Part shown: in pieces, positions 15,525 through 25,002 of the stretch
How positions within the stretch are numbered: position 1 is the first letter of the stretch
Layout: each line of letters opens with the position of its first letter
Source: an uncultured bacterium
Lineage (GTDB): Bacteria; Pseudomonadota; Gammaproteobacteria; Burkholderiales; Burkholderiaceae_C
DNA length: 37,753 bases
Direction of reading: 5' to 3'
NCBI GenBank assembly: GCA_903928495.1
Contig: CAIYQZ010000016.1
Coordinates: 1 to 37,753 of the forward strand
Made by a program: the position numbers and the translations under genes
The notes under the pieces: model-generated
Seen by the model: only the letters and a program-made list of their open reading frames with translations
Databases searched by the model: none
What the model was told of the DNA's origin: nothing

Positions 15525-15926
15525 TCAGCGGTTCCAGCATTCGACCACTGTCAGGGTGCCCGTTTCGGTGCGAGTCCCTGCCTGGTTCAGACCCAAGTTG
15601 CCGCAGCCTGCATCAGCGATATTGGGCGTGGCGGTCAGGGTGTAACCCGTTCCGCTACCGGTTTGTGCATAGGTGATGACGTAATTGTCCCCCTCTGAGG
15701 GCGTCAAGCCAGCACCCAATGCGGCTGGGTAGGCCCCGGTGGAGGTGGCCGCACGCTCTAGCCACTGCGCAGCCCGCATCAATGCGGCTTTGCCATCGGC
15801 ACGGCGGCTGCGCTCGGTGTATTCCCGGTAGTTGGGAATGGCAACGGCGGCCAGGATGCCTATGACAGCCACGGTGATCATCAATTCGATGAGCGTGAAA
15901 CCGCGCTGGTGGGGTGTTGTTTTCAT
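15525..15926 (-). CDS. pilE: Type IV minor pilin PilE
   Basis: 133 residues from ATG 15926. The type III signal is short (MKTTPHQRG) and cleaved before [21 protein letters not shown], with Glu at mature position +5, then the classic [21 protein letters not shown]. The small globular domain ends with two cysteines (CGNLGL and VVECWNR) that probably form the D-region disulfide. By position after pilY1 it is the PilE minor pilin, a link between the priming complex and the pilus shaft, rather than the major pilin. Its start overlaps the pilY1 stop by ATGA (15923-15926). It is the last pilus gene; ribE follows after 43 bases. Confidence 0.93.
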   Translation of the reverse strand: MKTTPHQRGFTLIELMITVAVIGILAAVAIPNYREYTERSRRADGKAALMRAAQWLERAATSTGAYPAALGAGLTPSEGDNYVITYAQTGSGTGYTLTATPNIADAGCGNLGLNQAGTRTETGTLTVVECWNR

Positions 15927-18900
15927 TGCAATTGTCTCCAGCCGAAGCCAGTTAGGTTCAGAAGTGGTCCATTTCGTGCTCCATTGGGGCCGCTGTCGTC
16001 GTCGCAGACCTTTCCTGCCGGGCACGGTTGTCCATTGTTGCCCGTACCACTTCCACCGATACCTCCGCCCCCAACTGATACCCACTGGCCGGGCTTACCT
16101 GTTTTGAACACGATTCGATCACCACGGCCGCTTTCCCATCGTGTCACCCCTGGTTCTTCGGAGCCAGTCATTCCCCCGCCGTCGGTGTCAAATTCAGGCT
16201 TGGTAGGAGGTTTTCCGCTCACGATGTCCAGAATGGTGAGGTACTCCACCGCTGCGGTGGCATTGGGCGTGCAACTCTCTTCGGTCACGGTGTCTTGCGT
16301 GCCGTTGGCCGGTATGCGACTGCGCATGAACAGCAGCCTGGAGGACAACATGCCACCGTTGTTGACCGCGCGTTCGCCCAGGTTGGGCCAATCCATGAAC
16401 CAGCCACGTTTGGCGCCGGCACCGCTGTAGGGCACCGCATTGTTTGAAGTCTTGAAGTACTTTTTGCTGCCAATCGTTACGGCAGACGTTTGAGTTTGCT
16501 CTACCAAGTCCGAACGCCCGTTCGAGATCACCGTTCCGCCCACCATCATTGGGGACGCATTTGGTTTGAACTCGGTGTTGTCCCACACCGAGTACAAGGT
16601 TTGGGGGCTGGTGGTTGTGCGGTCGGCCACGGTCATTTCACGCCCAGTGCCGAAAGCGAGCATGATGCCCTTGGTTGGATGTGGTGCCCATTGCGGCGCC
16701 GTCACGATGGGCTGGCGTGGTGCAGCGGAAGGTCCTTCGCGGGCCACAAACAAGGGAGCCGGCACTGCACCTGTCAGGAAGTAGCTGCCCCAATTGGTGG
16801 CCGTGCTGCTGCTGAGGTTGACTTTCCATAGGTTGCCCAGCAAATCACCTGCATAGGCGACATCCGCTTTGCCGTCACCATTGATGTCGATTACCTGCGG
16901 GTTGGCCAAGCCATTGCCGTTGCCACCAGTGCTGTCCAGCTCAATCTTGGCGAGCTCTTTGGCACCGTCAAGATACTGAATGAGCAACACAGCTTTCTCG
17001 CTGCTGCTGTTGGCTCCGTTGCCCATCAATACCGCCCAGCGGTCGTTGTTGAGTTTCGTGATTTGAACAACGCGCGCGGGGTTGATGGTGTCAAGTGTGG
17101 GTTCGCCGTAGATGTGTCCGATGTCGGCGTCAGAGCCATCCGTGTTGTCGGCTACCACGAGACCTGATCCGCTCGTGGACGACCAGCCTGCGGGGTTGGT
17201 CACGTCAAGCACAAAGTAGCCTTTGCCGCCACCGGCGAGAGTGCCCACCAACATGGTTTTCCAGTCGGTGCCGTCGTGAATGTCGCCAGTGTAGGGATGA
17301 CCATCCACCATGTACTCATGTGCATAGGTGGGATCTGTGTATGACTTGAGTTTGCTGTATACCCCTTTGGGTACATAAGCCATTTTTTCTGATCCATCTG
17401 CAGAGTTGAACCCATGCAGCATGCCGTCGTTGGCGCCCACATAAACCATGGTGGGGCGGCTGGAATAAGTGGATCGGAAAGAACTGTAGTTGCTGAAGCT
17501 GTAGCCAATTTCGGGTTTGCCAACCACCCACAGGTTGGAGTTGACGATGCTGCCCAGTTTCGTGGCCCGATCACGGAAATTTCCACCGCTGGATTGCTCT
17601 CCAGTCCTGACACCGCGCAGGTAGTTGACCCTGGCCTCACCTATTGCGTTGGTATCGGAGCCCTTGATGAGATTCTTTTGTGCAGCGGACAGGCTGTCCC
17701 ATTCAAACGTGGTACCTGCTGTATCGTTGTGAGTAAAAATCAGCCGGGCCGTCGCGGCGGTGCTGTCAAGCACTGTGGCGGCGTCCCAAAGCGGAGATGC
17801 ATCGAGGTAATAGTTGGTGTCGATGCCTCTTGCCTGGACAAAGCCTCTCCATTTGTTGGCATCGTAACCAGCTGTGAACACCCGTGTGTCGGTTGAGACG
17901 GTCTGTGAGTTGGCGGCGATGCTGGCCAGCGGGGAAGAAGTGTCGGCAATGACCTGGTTGATGATTTCGGTGAACGCATTCGTCAGCTCAGTTTGGTCAC
18001 TGGCCGGCACGTAACGGCCCCGCCCGTTGATGGCTGCGTGCCACAGTTCTTTCCTTTTGTTGTCTCCACCTGAGTGAGGATTGCCCCAGCTAACGGCGCC
18101 TCGGAGCAAACTCGTATAGCCCGTCCCGGACCATGTCCCCCCTTCCCACTTGGGGTTGTTGGTGGCCGAAAGCTCAGCGCCTGGGCCAAACCCGATGGTG
18201 TAGGTCGTCAGGTTTTGCCATGTGGCTGGGTTGTTGCGTGGGTTCCAGTACTGGTCAATCAGGAAGGGGGTGCCAGTTGGCCCCACATCGATCGAGCCCG
18301 CTTGGCGAATGATGGGACGCAGTTCATTGGCAATGCCGGGCTGTAGGTCAGTTGCCCAAAACCTGAAAACGAGATCGGCAAACGTATTGAAATTGGAGTT
18401 AGTGCCACCCCACGCATCCCGATAGACGCTGGTTTGCGTGTTAGCAGTGCTGGTGTCGTAAGCGGTGCCGTCGGGCAAAGTGCGGCTGGTTCCATCCCAG
18501 TTGTCTTTGCCCGCCTGAGTGGAGTTAACGCTGTTCCATTCACCATCGGTCATGAATATGTGGAACGATTTTCTGCACGCCAACAAGGGTGTCTCAGTTG
18601 TACCAGGGACTTTGGCATAGGGATTCCAAACACCCGTGGTTTGCATGTACTGGCCCGCTTTGAGTACCATGATGTGAGATGGCGTCCCACTGTAAGGCTG
18701 CAAACTGCTTACCCAGTTATCAAACCCTGTACGGTGCGCGCCGCTGAAGGATCGGACGCGGTTCTCAGGGCACGTACCTCCATAATCCGCTTCGGTTGAG
18801 GGTCCAAAGCCCCGACAGCGCCACATGGCTTGAAACCCAAGGCGAATAGAGTCATCCGTTATCTTTGTTCGCTTGAACGATGCTTCCAGTGCTGCTTTCA

Positions 18901-19162
18901 GCGCTGCCATGCGTGTGCCCCCGCTGGATAGGGGGTCGTCCATACTGCCGGAATCATCGACAGAAATGACGAGGTTTGGCGCTGGTTCACGTCCACCGTT
19001 GCCCGCGGGTACTTGGGCCAGCGTCAAAGACGCAGCATTTGCTGAAATGGGGCCGAGACCAATGCACAAAATGGCAGCTGAAGCCAAAGCAGACAGGCGC
19101 GATGGAGCGGCTTTTTGCTGTTGCAGCCTGCTGAAGGTGTCGAGTGAATGTTTAACTGTCAT
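15923..19162 (-). CDS. pilY1: PilY1, type IV pilus tip-associated adhesin/assembly factor
   Basis: 1079 residues. A long signal sequence ends near ISANAAS (about residue 44). A von Willebrand factor A-like N-terminal domain follows, with the metal-site motif DDSGSMDD (69-76) and [11 protein letters not shown]. The middle has [15 protein letters not shown], and the C-terminal half is the PilY1 beta-propeller with [15 protein letters not shown] and an EF-hand-like calcium loop, [16 protein letters not shown], at about 756-771. ATG 19162 is chosen because GAGG lies eight bases upstream and it sits 20 bases after pilX. In known systems PilY1 sits at the pilus tip with the minor pilins, primes assembly, and binds surfaces or calcium. 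Its N-terminal half is less GC-rich than the flanking housekeeping genes. Confidence 0.95.
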   Translation of the reverse strand: MTVKHSLDTFSRLQQQKAAPSRLSALASAAILCIGLGPISANAASLTLAQVPAGNGGREPAPNLVISVDDSGSMDDPLSSGGTRMAALKAALEASFKRTKITDDSIRLGFQAMWRCRGFGPSTEADYGGTCPENRVRSFSGAHRTGFDNWVSSLQPYSGTPSHIMVLKAGQYMQTTGVWNPYAKVPGTTETPLLACRKSFHIFMTDGEWNSVNSTQAGKDNWDGTSRTLPDGTAYDTSTANTQTSVYRDAWGGTNSNFNTFADLVFRFWATDLQPGIANELRPIIRQAGSIDVGPTGTPFLIDQYWNPRNNPATWQNLTTYTIGFGPGAELSATNNPKWEGGTWSGTGYTSLLRGAVSWGNPHSGGDNKRKELWHAAINGRGRYVPASDQTELTNAFTEIINQVIADTSSPLASIAANSQTVSTDTRVFTAGYDANKWRGFVQARGIDTNYYLDASPLWDAATVLDSTAATARLIFTHNDTAGTTFEWDSLSAAQKNLIKGSDTNAIGEARVNYLRGVRTGEQSSGGNFRDRATKLGSIVNSNLWVVGKPEIGYSFSNYSSFRSTYSSRPTMVYVGANDGMLHGFNSADGSEKMAYVPKGVYSKLKSYTDPTYAHEYMVDGHPYTGDIHDGTDWKTMLVGTLAGGGKGYFVLDVTNPAGWSSTSGSGLVVADNTDGSDADIGHIYGEPTLDTINPARVVQITKLNNDRWAVLMGNGANSSSEKAVLLIQYLDGAKELAKIELDSTGGNGNGLANPQVIDINGDGKADVAYAGDLLGNLWKVNLSSSTATNWGSYFLTGAVPAPLFVAREGPSAAPRQPIVTAPQWAPHPTKGIMLAFGTGREMTVADRTTTSPQTLYSVWDNTEFKPNASPMMVGGTVISNGRSDLVEQTQTSAVTIGSKKYFKTSNNAVPYSGAGAKRGWFMDWPNLGERAVNNGGMLSSRLLFMRSRIPANGTQDTVTEESCTPNATAAVEYLTILDIVSGKPPTKPEFDTDGGGMTGSEEPGVTRWESGRGDRIVFKTGKPGQWVSVGGGGIGGSGTGNNGQPCPAGKVCDDDSGPNGARNGPLLNLTGFGWRQLQ

Positions 19163-19182
19163 GGCGATACCTCTTATAGGGA

Positions 19183-19914
19183 TCAGGGTGGAGGCGGTGG
19201 CCCCCTGAAGGAATACAAAGACTGCAACACCGCCGTGGTGCCATTGCGCCGGCCTTGTGCCACTGCGGTTACCCGGAAGACAATAGAACATTTGGCGGCC
19301 TCAATCACGGCCCAGCCATTCAACAGGGGTCCATCGGCACTTGTGAATGAATTTGCCTGCGAACCAGGCGGGCCGTAACTGAGGACTTCCACCCAATACC
19401 AACCACGGTCCACCAGAAGCGGGTTCACAGCCTCCGCTGCGGTGATGGCGGTGTTGGTGTACTGACCAAAACGCGCGCCGCGGTCATCCGTAGTGAAAAT
19501 TTCCAGGCGGTCTGGGTCGTTCCAGAAGCTGGTGGCTGGGTTGCCGTTAGATTCCGTGCCCAAGTCCAAGCAGATACCGTCAGCGCAAGGAGGGTCCAAC
19601 GCCGACAAGGTGGTCTGCAGGTTCTGAAACAGCGCTGGGGTGCAAACAAACTGCGTCGACACAGCTCGCGTGGCGACGGTCCCATTCATGTTGGCCAAGT
19701 CCAACTGTGCGTCTGCCAACAGAGCCTCAGCCGCTTCATAGGCGCGTTGGTAATCGGTGCTGTTGCCCGACAGGCGTTCATTCAATAAGCTGACCCGTGA
19801 GCCACCAAGTACCAGCAACAATGACAGCATCATCATCACCAACACGGTGATCAATGAGACACCCTGTTGACGGTTGCGGTGAAACGCAAGTGCTTTGTTT
19901 TTAACAGAGGTCAT
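19183..19914 (-). CDS. pilX: Type IV pilus minor pilin PilX
   Basis: 243 residues. The prepilin signal is followed by QQGVSLITVLVMMMLSLLLV, with cleavage expected after G. The residue at mature position +5 is Thr, not Glu, a feature shared with GspK/PilX-type initiator pilins and unlike the other four pilins of this operon. NERLSGNSTDYQRAYEAAEALLADAQ is the conserved PilX N-terminal helix. I chose ATG 19914 because TGAGG lies six bases before it; an ATG two codons earlier would have no spacing. The C-terminus ends in a run of prolines. It is presumed to sit at the pilus tip complex with PilV, PilW and PilY1. Confidence 0.9.
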   Translation of the reverse strand: MTSVKNKALAFHRNRQQGVSLITVLVMMMLSLLLVLGGSRVSLLNERLSGNSTDYQRAYEAAEALLADAQLDLANMNGTVATRAVSTQFVCTPALFQNLQTTLSALDPPCADGICLDLGTESNGNPATSFWNDPDRLEIFTTDDRGARFGQYTNTAITAAEAVNPLLVDRGWYWVEVLSYGPPGSQANSFTSADGPLLNGWAVIEAAKCSIVFRVTAVAQGRRNGTTAVLQSLYSFRGPPPPP

Positions 19915-19922
19915 GAGCATCC

Positions 19923-20738
19923 TCACACTCGGTTGCGGAGCTTGTAAACGCCCCTGAATACTTGATGCAACCGTCCGCCGTTTGCCACTGAGGTACCGGC
20001 ACAGTTCGTGAAGTTGGCGGTGGGGTAGTTCGTTGCGGTGCCGCGCAATTGCAGGCACACCTCGACTGCATCGACCGCTGGCCAGCCAAGAGGGGTTGCC
20101 GCTGGAACATTGTTCGCTGTAACCCGACGTTGCTGCCCGGCAGCATTGATCACCCAATACCAAACTTGAAAATCTTCTACAGCAATCTGGGTGTTTTGGT
20201 TGGCGTTGTCTCCTACCAGGGCTTGCGCTCCTGCGCCAATCACCGTTCCGGTACTGCCGCGGTTACCCACACACCGAAGCTCAACAGTGGTCACAGAAAA
20301 GGTGTTGTCTATGCGCTCTGGCGGCGCTCCCGGGGAGTTGCCCAGACAGTCGCGGGTCACGTCATCGTCACGGTGCTGGTAACTCACAACCAGCGTGTCA
20401 GGCACACCGCCTGCGCCCTCTGTTCCTGAAACGAGTTGGTCGCCAGCGGCCCCAGCGGCTCGATCGGTAAAAAAACCAAAACTCACGTTGCCACCCGGGG
20501 CAGCTTGAACCAACTCGGTTGCTCCAGCCTGTCGAATGGTTGCGGCAATGAGTCGCATGGTCGCATTGCCCGCGCTTGACAAGCGGTAACTTTCAGACAC
20601 CGTTGTGCCACCTTGGCGGGTGACCATCAACGTGCCCACCGCTGCCAGCACCGTGAGCAGGCCCACGGTAATGCCAACCATGGTTTCAATCAGCGACAGG
20701 CCATGTTGGAGCCGACGAGGGCGGTGAACGTTTTTCAT
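19923..20738 (-). CDS. pilW: Type IV pilus minor pilin PilW
   Basis: 271 residues from ATG 20738, which overlaps the pilV stop by ATGA. The leader MKNVHRPRRLQHG precedes LSLIETMVGITVGLLTVLAA, with Glu at mature +5. The large C-terminal domain shows PilW features such as SSAGNATMRLIAATIRQAG and WPAVDAVEVCLQLRG, and ends HQVFRGVYKLRNRV. It is a GspJ-like component of the minor-pilin priming complex in the inner membrane. Family assignment rests on the signal, size and operon position. Confidence 0.92.
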   Translation of the reverse strand: MKNVHRPRRLQHGLSLIETMVGITVGLLTVLAAVGTLMVTRQGGTTVSESYRLSSAGNATMRLIAATIRQAGATELVQAAPGGNVSFGFFTDRAAGAAGDQLVSGTEGAGGVPDTLVVSYQHRDDDVTRDCLGNSPGAPPERIDNTFSVTTVELRCVGNRGSTGTVIGAGAQALVGDNANQNTQIAVEDFQVWYWVINAAGQQRRVTANNVPAATPLGWPAVDAVEVCLQLRGTATNYPTANFTNCAGTSVANGGRLHQVFRGVYKLRNRV

Positions 20739-21322
20739 GGTTGCCCATAAGCTGAAAAGCAGGCGTGAGTGTCGCCGCACTGCGTCGGTGCCGTGACGCC
20801 AGGGATGTTGATCACCAGGGGGCTGCCACCCTGTTCATTGGCTCGCCACCCAATGATCACAATCAGTTGGCGCTCGTTGTCAGGAGATACCAACACTTGG
20901 CCTTCGCCGTTCGGCAGAGTCTGCGTCACGGCCTGCTTCCAGCGGTTGATGTCCCATGTAGCCCTGTCTGCTGGCGTACAAAAACCGGTATCGCAATCGG
21001 TTGCCACGGTCGTTGTACTCCCCCAGTTGACTTCATAGTCCTCTAGCCAGACCCACTGAGCAACATTTAAGGGGTCATTGATGTCGAAGTTTGTGTTCAA
21101 TGCAGGCGTGGCGTTCGGGTTCGTCTTGATACGTTCAATCAGGCTGTCAGCCAAGCGCGAGGCCGTGGCCATGTGGTTTGCACTTTGATTGTTGACCATG
21201 GTTCGGAGTTGGGCGCCCAATAGGCCTAAGACGCCAAACGACAACACGACCATGGCGACCAGTGATTCGATCAGGCTGACACCTCGTTGCCTCGCCTGTG
21301 GCTGAGCTGTGGTTGTCAACAT
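20735..21322 (-). CDS. pilV: Type IV pilus minor pilin PilV
   Basis: 195 residues from ATG 21322, overlapping the fimT stop by seven bases. The prepilin segment is RGVSLIESLVAMVVLSFGVL, with Glu at +5, followed by GLLGAQLRTMVNNQSANHMA, which is typical of PilV (GspI-like). Several cysteines lie in the globular part. It would assemble with FimT, PilW and PilX into the tip complex that initiates pilus polymerisation. Confidence 0.92.
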   Translation of the reverse strand: MLTTTAQPQARQRGVSLIESLVAMVVLSFGVLGLLGAQLRTMVNNQSANHMATASRLADSLIERIKTNPNATPALNTNFDINDPLNVAQWVWLEDYEVNWGSTTTVATDCDTGFCTPADRATWDINRWKQAVTQTLPNGEGQVLVSPDNERQLIVIIGWRANEQGGSPLVINIPGVTAPTQCGDTHACFSAYGQP

Positions 21323-21891
21323 TCGACTTCTCCTTCGAGCAAACGTATGCGACCACCAGAGTTGACGCACAGGGTCGTGGTGGCGGGTGAACTCACGCCA
21401 GTAGCAGCGGGAGAAATCGTGAATCCCACTGCGTTTAAGCCTGCTAATTGCCCCCACCGGTTTGCCGTCATGCCTGAACCAGTATCCGATCTCATGACCG
21501 TGACGCCGCTCGTAATAGTGAATGCGTAGACGACTTCTTCGCCCGTGTCTAAACCGCCATCCCCGTTGGTATCTCTGAAAACCCGCCAGCCACATGACCA
21601 ATTTTGAGTAGTGTTGCAGCTGCCAGTTGGTAAACTGGCTTCGGCAGCAGAGAGTTTTCGCAAAGTAACGTTGCCGTTATTCTGTATGGCGGTTCCACGT
21701 GCCAAAGTCAATGCCGCAGACATTTCATCTGTGACCGTCGACACCTTCATGCGTTCGGTGATGGTTCGAAATGAAGGTGCCGCCAAGGCAGCCAGCACGG
21801 CCAGTATGGCAACGGACACCATGGCTTCAATGAGCGTAAATCCCAGCGCCTGTTGACGAGGAAATTTATAGGGGTGGTTACATGACCGCAT
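21316..21891 (-). CDS. fimT: Type IV pilus minor pilin FimT/GspH-like
   Basis: 191 residues from ATG 21891 (MRSCNHPYKF). The signal ends QQALG and is followed by FTLIEAMVSVAILAVLAALA, with Glu at +5, then the GspH/FimT domain with TERMKVSTVTDEMSAAL and LARGTAIQNNGNVTL. The C-terminal part ends TTTLCVNSGGRIRLLEG. A longer frame back to a TTG at 21954 exists but lacks a fitting ribosome-binding site. It is the first gene of fimT-pilV-pilW-pilX-pilY1-pilE and lies 84 bases after nrdR. I found no convincing promoter in that gap, though one is expected. Confidence 0.9.
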   Translation of the reverse strand: MRSCNHPYKFPRQQALGFTLIEAMVSVAILAVLAALAAPSFRTITERMKVSTVTDEMSAALTLARGTAIQNNGNVTLRKLSAAEASLPTGSCNTTQNWSCGWRVFRDTNGDGGLDTGEEVVYAFTITSGVTVMRSDTGSGMTANRWGQLAGLNAVGFTISPAATGVSSPATTTLCVNSGGRIRLLEGEVEC

Positions 21892-21975
21892 GAGGTCAAT
21901 GTAAGGCAAGCGCGGGACGTTGAGTGGCCGGGCAGGCTGAATGGTGCGCCGCAAGCGACGAGCGGCAATAGGCCT

Positions 21976-22422
21976 TCAGCGAACCTCGTCCACCAGTGTC
22001 TTGAAATCGTCCACGTCTTCAAAGCTGCGGTAGACGCTGGCAAAGCGCACATAGGCCACTTTGTCGAGCTTTTTAAGTTCGCGCATGACCATCTCGCCGA
22101 GTTGGTTGGACGGCACTTCCCGGGCACCGAGGTTCAACAGCTTTTCTTCGATGCGCTCGATGGCCGAGTCCACTTGTTCGGTGCTGACCGGGCGCTTGCG
22201 CAGCGCGAGTGCGAACGAGGCGCGCAGTTTGGAGGGGGCGTAATCAATGCGCCGCCCATCTTTTTTGACGATGGCTGGAAAGTTGACCTCTGGCCGCTCG
22301 TAAGTGGTGAAGCGCTTTTCACATCCCAAGCACACCCGGCGGCGGCGGATGAATCCGCCGTCTTCCGCCAGCCGGGTTTCGGCTACTTGGGTTTCGGTGT
22401 GTCCACAAAAGGGGCATTTCAT
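21976..22422 (-). CDS. nrdR: Transcriptional repressor NrdR
   Basis: 148 residues, full length. The zinc ribbon uses C3/C6 (MKCPFC) and C31/C34 (VCLGC), followed by [11 protein letters not shown]. The ATP-cone domain begins [23 protein letters not shown] and contains [19 protein letters not shown]. It ends [18 protein letters not shown]. NrdR represses ribonucleotide reductase genes in response to ATP/dATP by binding NrdR boxes. Here it follows glyA by 98 bases in the same direction, a common arrangement. GAAGGAG lies eight bases before the ATG. Confidence 0.97.
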   Translation of the reverse strand: MKCPFCGHTETQVAETRLAEDGGFIRRRRVCLGCEKRFTTYERPEVNFPAIVKKDGRRIDYAPSKLRASFALALRKRPVSTEQVDSAIERIEEKLLNLGAREVPSNQLGEMVMRELKKLDKVAYVRFASVYRSFEDVDDFKTLVDEVR

Positions 22423-22520
22423 GCGGATGCTCCTTCGGGCAGCGGGGCTGGACGACAGACAGGCAGAGAGTGCAAAATTTCAAACAAAATCATGCTCTAC
22501 CGCTTATCTGAATTGAACTT

Positions 22521-23765
22521 TCAGCTATAGACAGGAAAGCGCGCTGTCAGCGCATTCACTTTGGCGCGTACGGCTTCAATGTTGGCTGGGTCGCGGGGGT
22601 TGTCGAGCACGTCGGCAATGAGGTGAGCTGTGGCGCGTGCCTCTTCGTCCTTGAAACCGCGCGTGGTCATGGCGGGGGTGCCAATGCGCACGCCGCTGGT
22701 CACCATCGGCTTTTCAGGGTCGTTGGGAATGGCGTTTTTGTTGATGGTCATGTGGGCGCTGCCCAGCACGGCTTCGGCTTCTTTGCCGGTGATGCCCTTG
22801 GAGCGCAGATCCACCAGCATGACGTGGCTTTCGGTGCGGCCGCTGATGATGCGCAGGCCGCGCTGCGTGAGCGTTTCAGCCACGATCTGGGCGTTTTTCA
22901 CCACCTGCTGCTGGTAGGTTTTGAATTCGGGCGTCAGCGCTTCTTTGAATGCCACGGCTTTGGCCGCAATCACATGCATCAATGGGCCGCCTTGCAGGCC
23001 AGGGAAGATGGCGCTGTTGATGGCTTTTTCGTGCTGGGCCTTCATCAGGATGATGCCGCCACGTGGGCCGCGCAGGCTCTTGTGCGTGGTGCTGGTGACC
23101 ACATCGGCGTGGGGCACGGGGTTGGGGTACACGCCTGCGGCAATCAAGCCGGCGTAGTGGGCCATGTCCACCATGAAGATGGCGCCTACATCTTTGGCCA
23201 CTTTGGCAAAGCGCTCAAAGTCGATGCGCAGGCTATAGGCCGATGCGCCAGCAATGATGAGTTTGGGCTTGGTTTCGTGCGCCTTGCGCTCCATGGCGTC
23301 GTAGTCGATGGCTTCGTTGGCATCCAGGCCATAGCTCACCACGTTGAACCATTTGCCGCTCATGTTCAGCGGCATGCCGTGGGTCAGATGGCCACCTTCT
23401 GCCAGGCTCATGCCCATGATGGTGTCGCCAGGCTTCAAAAACGCCAGAAACACGGCTTCGTTGGCCGATGCGCCGCAATGGGGCTGCACGTTGGCTGCTT
23501 CGGCGCCAAAGAGTTGCTTCACGCGGTCAATGGCCAGTTGTTCGGCCACGTCGACAAACTCGCAACCGCCGTAGTAGCGCTTGCCGGGGTAGCCTTCGGC
23601 GTACTTGTTGGTGAGCTGGGTGCCTTGCGCGGCCATCACGGCGGGCGAGGCGTAGTTCTCGCTGGCAATCAGCTCTATGTGGTGCTCTTGGCGGGCGTTT
23701 TCGGCCCGGATGGCGGCAAACAGTTCGGAGTCGGTTTGCTCAATGAGGATGTTGCGGTTGTACAT
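22521..23765 (-). CDS. glyA: Serine hydroxymethyltransferase
   Basis: 414 residues, the normal length. Landmarks are [40 protein letters not shown], the PLP lysine K229 in [16 protein letters not shown], and [11 protein letters not shown]. It converts serine and tetrahydrofolate to glycine and 5,10-methylene-tetrahydrofolate, the main source of one-carbon units for purines, thymidylate and methionine. Its 5' leader holds a ZTP (pfl) riboswitch, linking expression to purine/folate stress. The ATG has no good Shine-Dalgarno sequence immediately upstream, so initiation may depend on leader structure. Confidence 0.97.
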   Translation of the reverse strand: MYNRNILIEQTDSELFAAIRAENARQEHHIELIASENYASPAVMAAQGTQLTNKYAEGYPGKRYYGGCEFVDVAEQLAIDRVKQLFGAEAANVQPHCGASANEAVFLAFLKPGDTIMGMSLAEGGHLTHGMPLNMSGKWFNVVSYGLDANEAIDYDAMERKAHETKPKLIIAGASAYSLRIDFERFAKVAKDVGAIFMVDMAHYAGLIAAGVYPNPVPHADVVTSTTHKSLRGPRGGIILMKAQHEKAINSAIFPGLQGGPLMHVIAAKAVAFKEALTPEFKTYQQQVVKNAQIVAETLTQRGLRIISGRTESHVMLVDLRSKGITGKEAEAVLGSAHMTINKNAIPNDPEKPMVTSGVRIGTPAMTTRGFKDEEARATAHLIADVLDNPRDPANIEAVRAKVNALTARFPVYS

Positions 23766-23810
23766 GGCAGTCTGGGGATTGACGGTGGACCTTGCTCCGC
23801 GTCAGAAGCA

Positions 23811-23945
23811 AGGGCTGCCCAGGCGAACGGCTGAACATTGCGCACCGGCACATGCCGGTGGAACGGCGCGCTTCCCAGTGGTGTTCCACGTTTACCTTCG
23901 GGTGTTGTTGACCCGAGGTGTATCGCCAGTCGCGCGCGAGTGAGA
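23811..23945 (-). ncRNA. ZTP riboswitch (pfl motif) in the glyA leader
   Basis: The glyA leader carries the conserved parts of the pfl RNA in order. They are a GCGCG-rich P1 strand leading into GACTGGCGATACACC (from 23931), GTGGAACACCACTGGGAAG (23889-23871) followed by the matching CGCGC strand, and CCGTTCGCCTGGGCAG (23830-23815), the hallmark CGCCTGGGC element. Between the two domains lies a perfect 8-bp variable hairpin, CACCGGCATGTGCCGGTG (23860-23843). This class senses ZTP/ZMP, which accumulate when 10-formyl-tetrahydrofolate is limiting, and typically activates folate and purine genes including glyA. A further 7-bp hairpin (23813-23807 with 23796-23790) follows without a U-tract, so control is probably at translation rather than by an intrinsic terminator. 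Confidence 0.92.
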
Positions 23946-23950
23946 GTTTA
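23945..23950 (-). promoter_or_regulatory. Possible -10 element of the glyA promoter
   Basis: TAAACT on the minus strand lies a few bases before the first base of the ZTP riboswitch, which would put the transcription start near 23938. I do not find a good -35 at the right distance (the nearby CTGACA is too close), so this is a weak candidate. Readthrough from the lytic transglycosylase gene, whose stop is at 23973, is the alternative. Confidence 0.3.
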
Positions 23951-23972
23951 GCGGATGCGTGTCAGCCACGCC

Positions 23973-24839
23973 TCACGAAGTGGATTCGGTCGATGCCTGG
24001 GTTTGGGCCGATTCGGCACCCAGCGCCGGCGCAATCAGGGGCAACTCGGCCGGGGCTGGCTTGGCGGGGGCGACAAGCCTGGGTTCCATGACGGACACCG
24101 TTTTGCCCAGCGCCACGTCACGCAGGCGAATGTGCTCTGCCATGACCTTTGTCACGTAGTCACTGCCATCAACCGTGACAGCGCCCACGTACAGGCGCAA
24201 GCCACCTTCGATGCTGCCAGCGCGTTTGATGCAGTCTTGCAGCACCTGTACGCCCACGCGCAAATTGGAAACCGGGTCGAATGCAGCCAGGGTGCCGCCA
24301 AAGTCTTCGTATTTGTCGGTGTGAACACGGGTGAGCACCTGCATGAGGCCTTGCGCACCATAAGCACTCTGGGAAAACGGATTGAATCGGGATTCAATCG
24401 CCATCACGGCCAGGATGAGCGTCGGATCCAGCTTGATTTTTTCGCCCAGGCTAAACGCCTCTGCCACCAGCACGCTCAGAGGCTCAGGTGCCACGCGGTA
24501 TTTGCGTGACAGCCAGAAGGCGACCTTGGCTTGGGGCTTGGGCAAATCACTGGGTTGAGCGGCGGTCACGCGGTCAATGGCCTGGGGTTCGTTGAACAGC
24601 AGTGAGCCATCGTTCTTCAGTTCTTGCCTTTGCAGCAGCAAGGTCAGCAGGCGGTGTTCCACTGCGTCGCGCAAATCGTCGCGCGTCACCAGTACGATGG
24701 CCAGCGCGGCGATGGTCAGACCCACCAACGCAATGCCGTTGTGGGTCAGGTCCATCACAAAGCGGATGGTGGTCTGAACCAGATGTTTTGCCACAGCGAG
24801 CGGTTGGCGCTCTGTGTTGGCATGGGTGTTCGCAATCAT
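23973..24839 (-). CDS. Membrane-anchored lytic transglycosylase (SLT domain)
   Basis: 288 residues from ATG 24839 (MIANTHANTERQ), with AAGGA seven bases upstream. An N-terminal transmembrane segment lies at about residues 34-52 (IALVGLTIAALAIVLVT), followed by a linker. The SLT domain (about 130-235) has LILAVMAIESRFNPFSQSAY, with the catalytic glutamate in IES, and GAQGLMQVL. A TLAAFDPVSNLRVGVQVLQD segment completes the domain. The C-terminus is an Ala/Pro-rich tail. It probably cleaves the peptidoglycan glycan strand in the periplasm to give 1,6-anhydro ends. A good sigma-70 promoter lies upstream at 24974-25002, and glyA follows in the same direction. Confidence 0.9.
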   Translation of the reverse strand: MIANTHANTERQPLAVAKHLVQTTIRFVMDLTHNGIALVGLTIAALAIVLVTRDDLRDAVEHRLLTLLLQRQELKNDGSLLFNEPQAIDRVTAAQPSDLPKPQAKVAFWLSRKYRVAPEPLSVLVAEAFSLGEKIKLDPTLILAVMAIESRFNPFSQSAYGAQGLMQVLTRVHTDKYEDFGGTLAAFDPVSNLRVGVQVLQDCIKRAGSIEGGLRLYVGAVTVDGSDYVTKVMAEHIRLRDVALGKTVSVMEPRLVAPAKPAPAELPLIAPALGAESAQTQASTESTS

Positions 24840-24945
24840 GGGGTGTCCTTTCGATGTGCGAGTGCCGGTGGGTCGACGTCGATTGTTCGGCGTGACGTTC
24901 GGCGGTGAGTGCCCTGGGGGCACCCGCGTGTCGGGCAAGGGGTTT

Positions 24946-24957
24946 AGGGTTAACCCT
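24946..24957. repeat. 12-base perfect palindrome AGGGTTAACCCT
   Basis: The palindrome lies about 10-20 bases downstream of the predicted transcription start of the lytic transglycosylase gene. CAAGGG (24936-24941) and CCCTTG (24954-24959) offer an alternative overlapping pairing. This position suits a repressor roadblock site or an mRNA leader hairpin, but no known regulator with this motif can be named from sequence alone. Confidence 0.45.
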
Positions 24958-24973
24958 TGTCGAATGTGGGCGG

Positions 24974-25002
24974 ATTCTAGGGGTGAATAAATACCCAGTC
25001 AA
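24974..25002 (-). promoter_or_regulatory. Sigma-70 promoter of the lytic transglycosylase gene
   Basis: On the minus strand TTGACT (25002-24997) and TAGAAT (24979-24974) are separated by exactly 17 bases, a near-consensus housekeeping promoter. Transcription would start near 24967, giving a leader of about 128 bases before the ATG at 24839. It is the best promoter by eye in the window. Confidence 0.7.

Noticed and set aside
22623-23834. 403-codon open frame antisense to glyA
   Set aside because: Gly/His/Ala-rich shadow of a highly conserved gene, and it also runs into the ZTP riboswitch.
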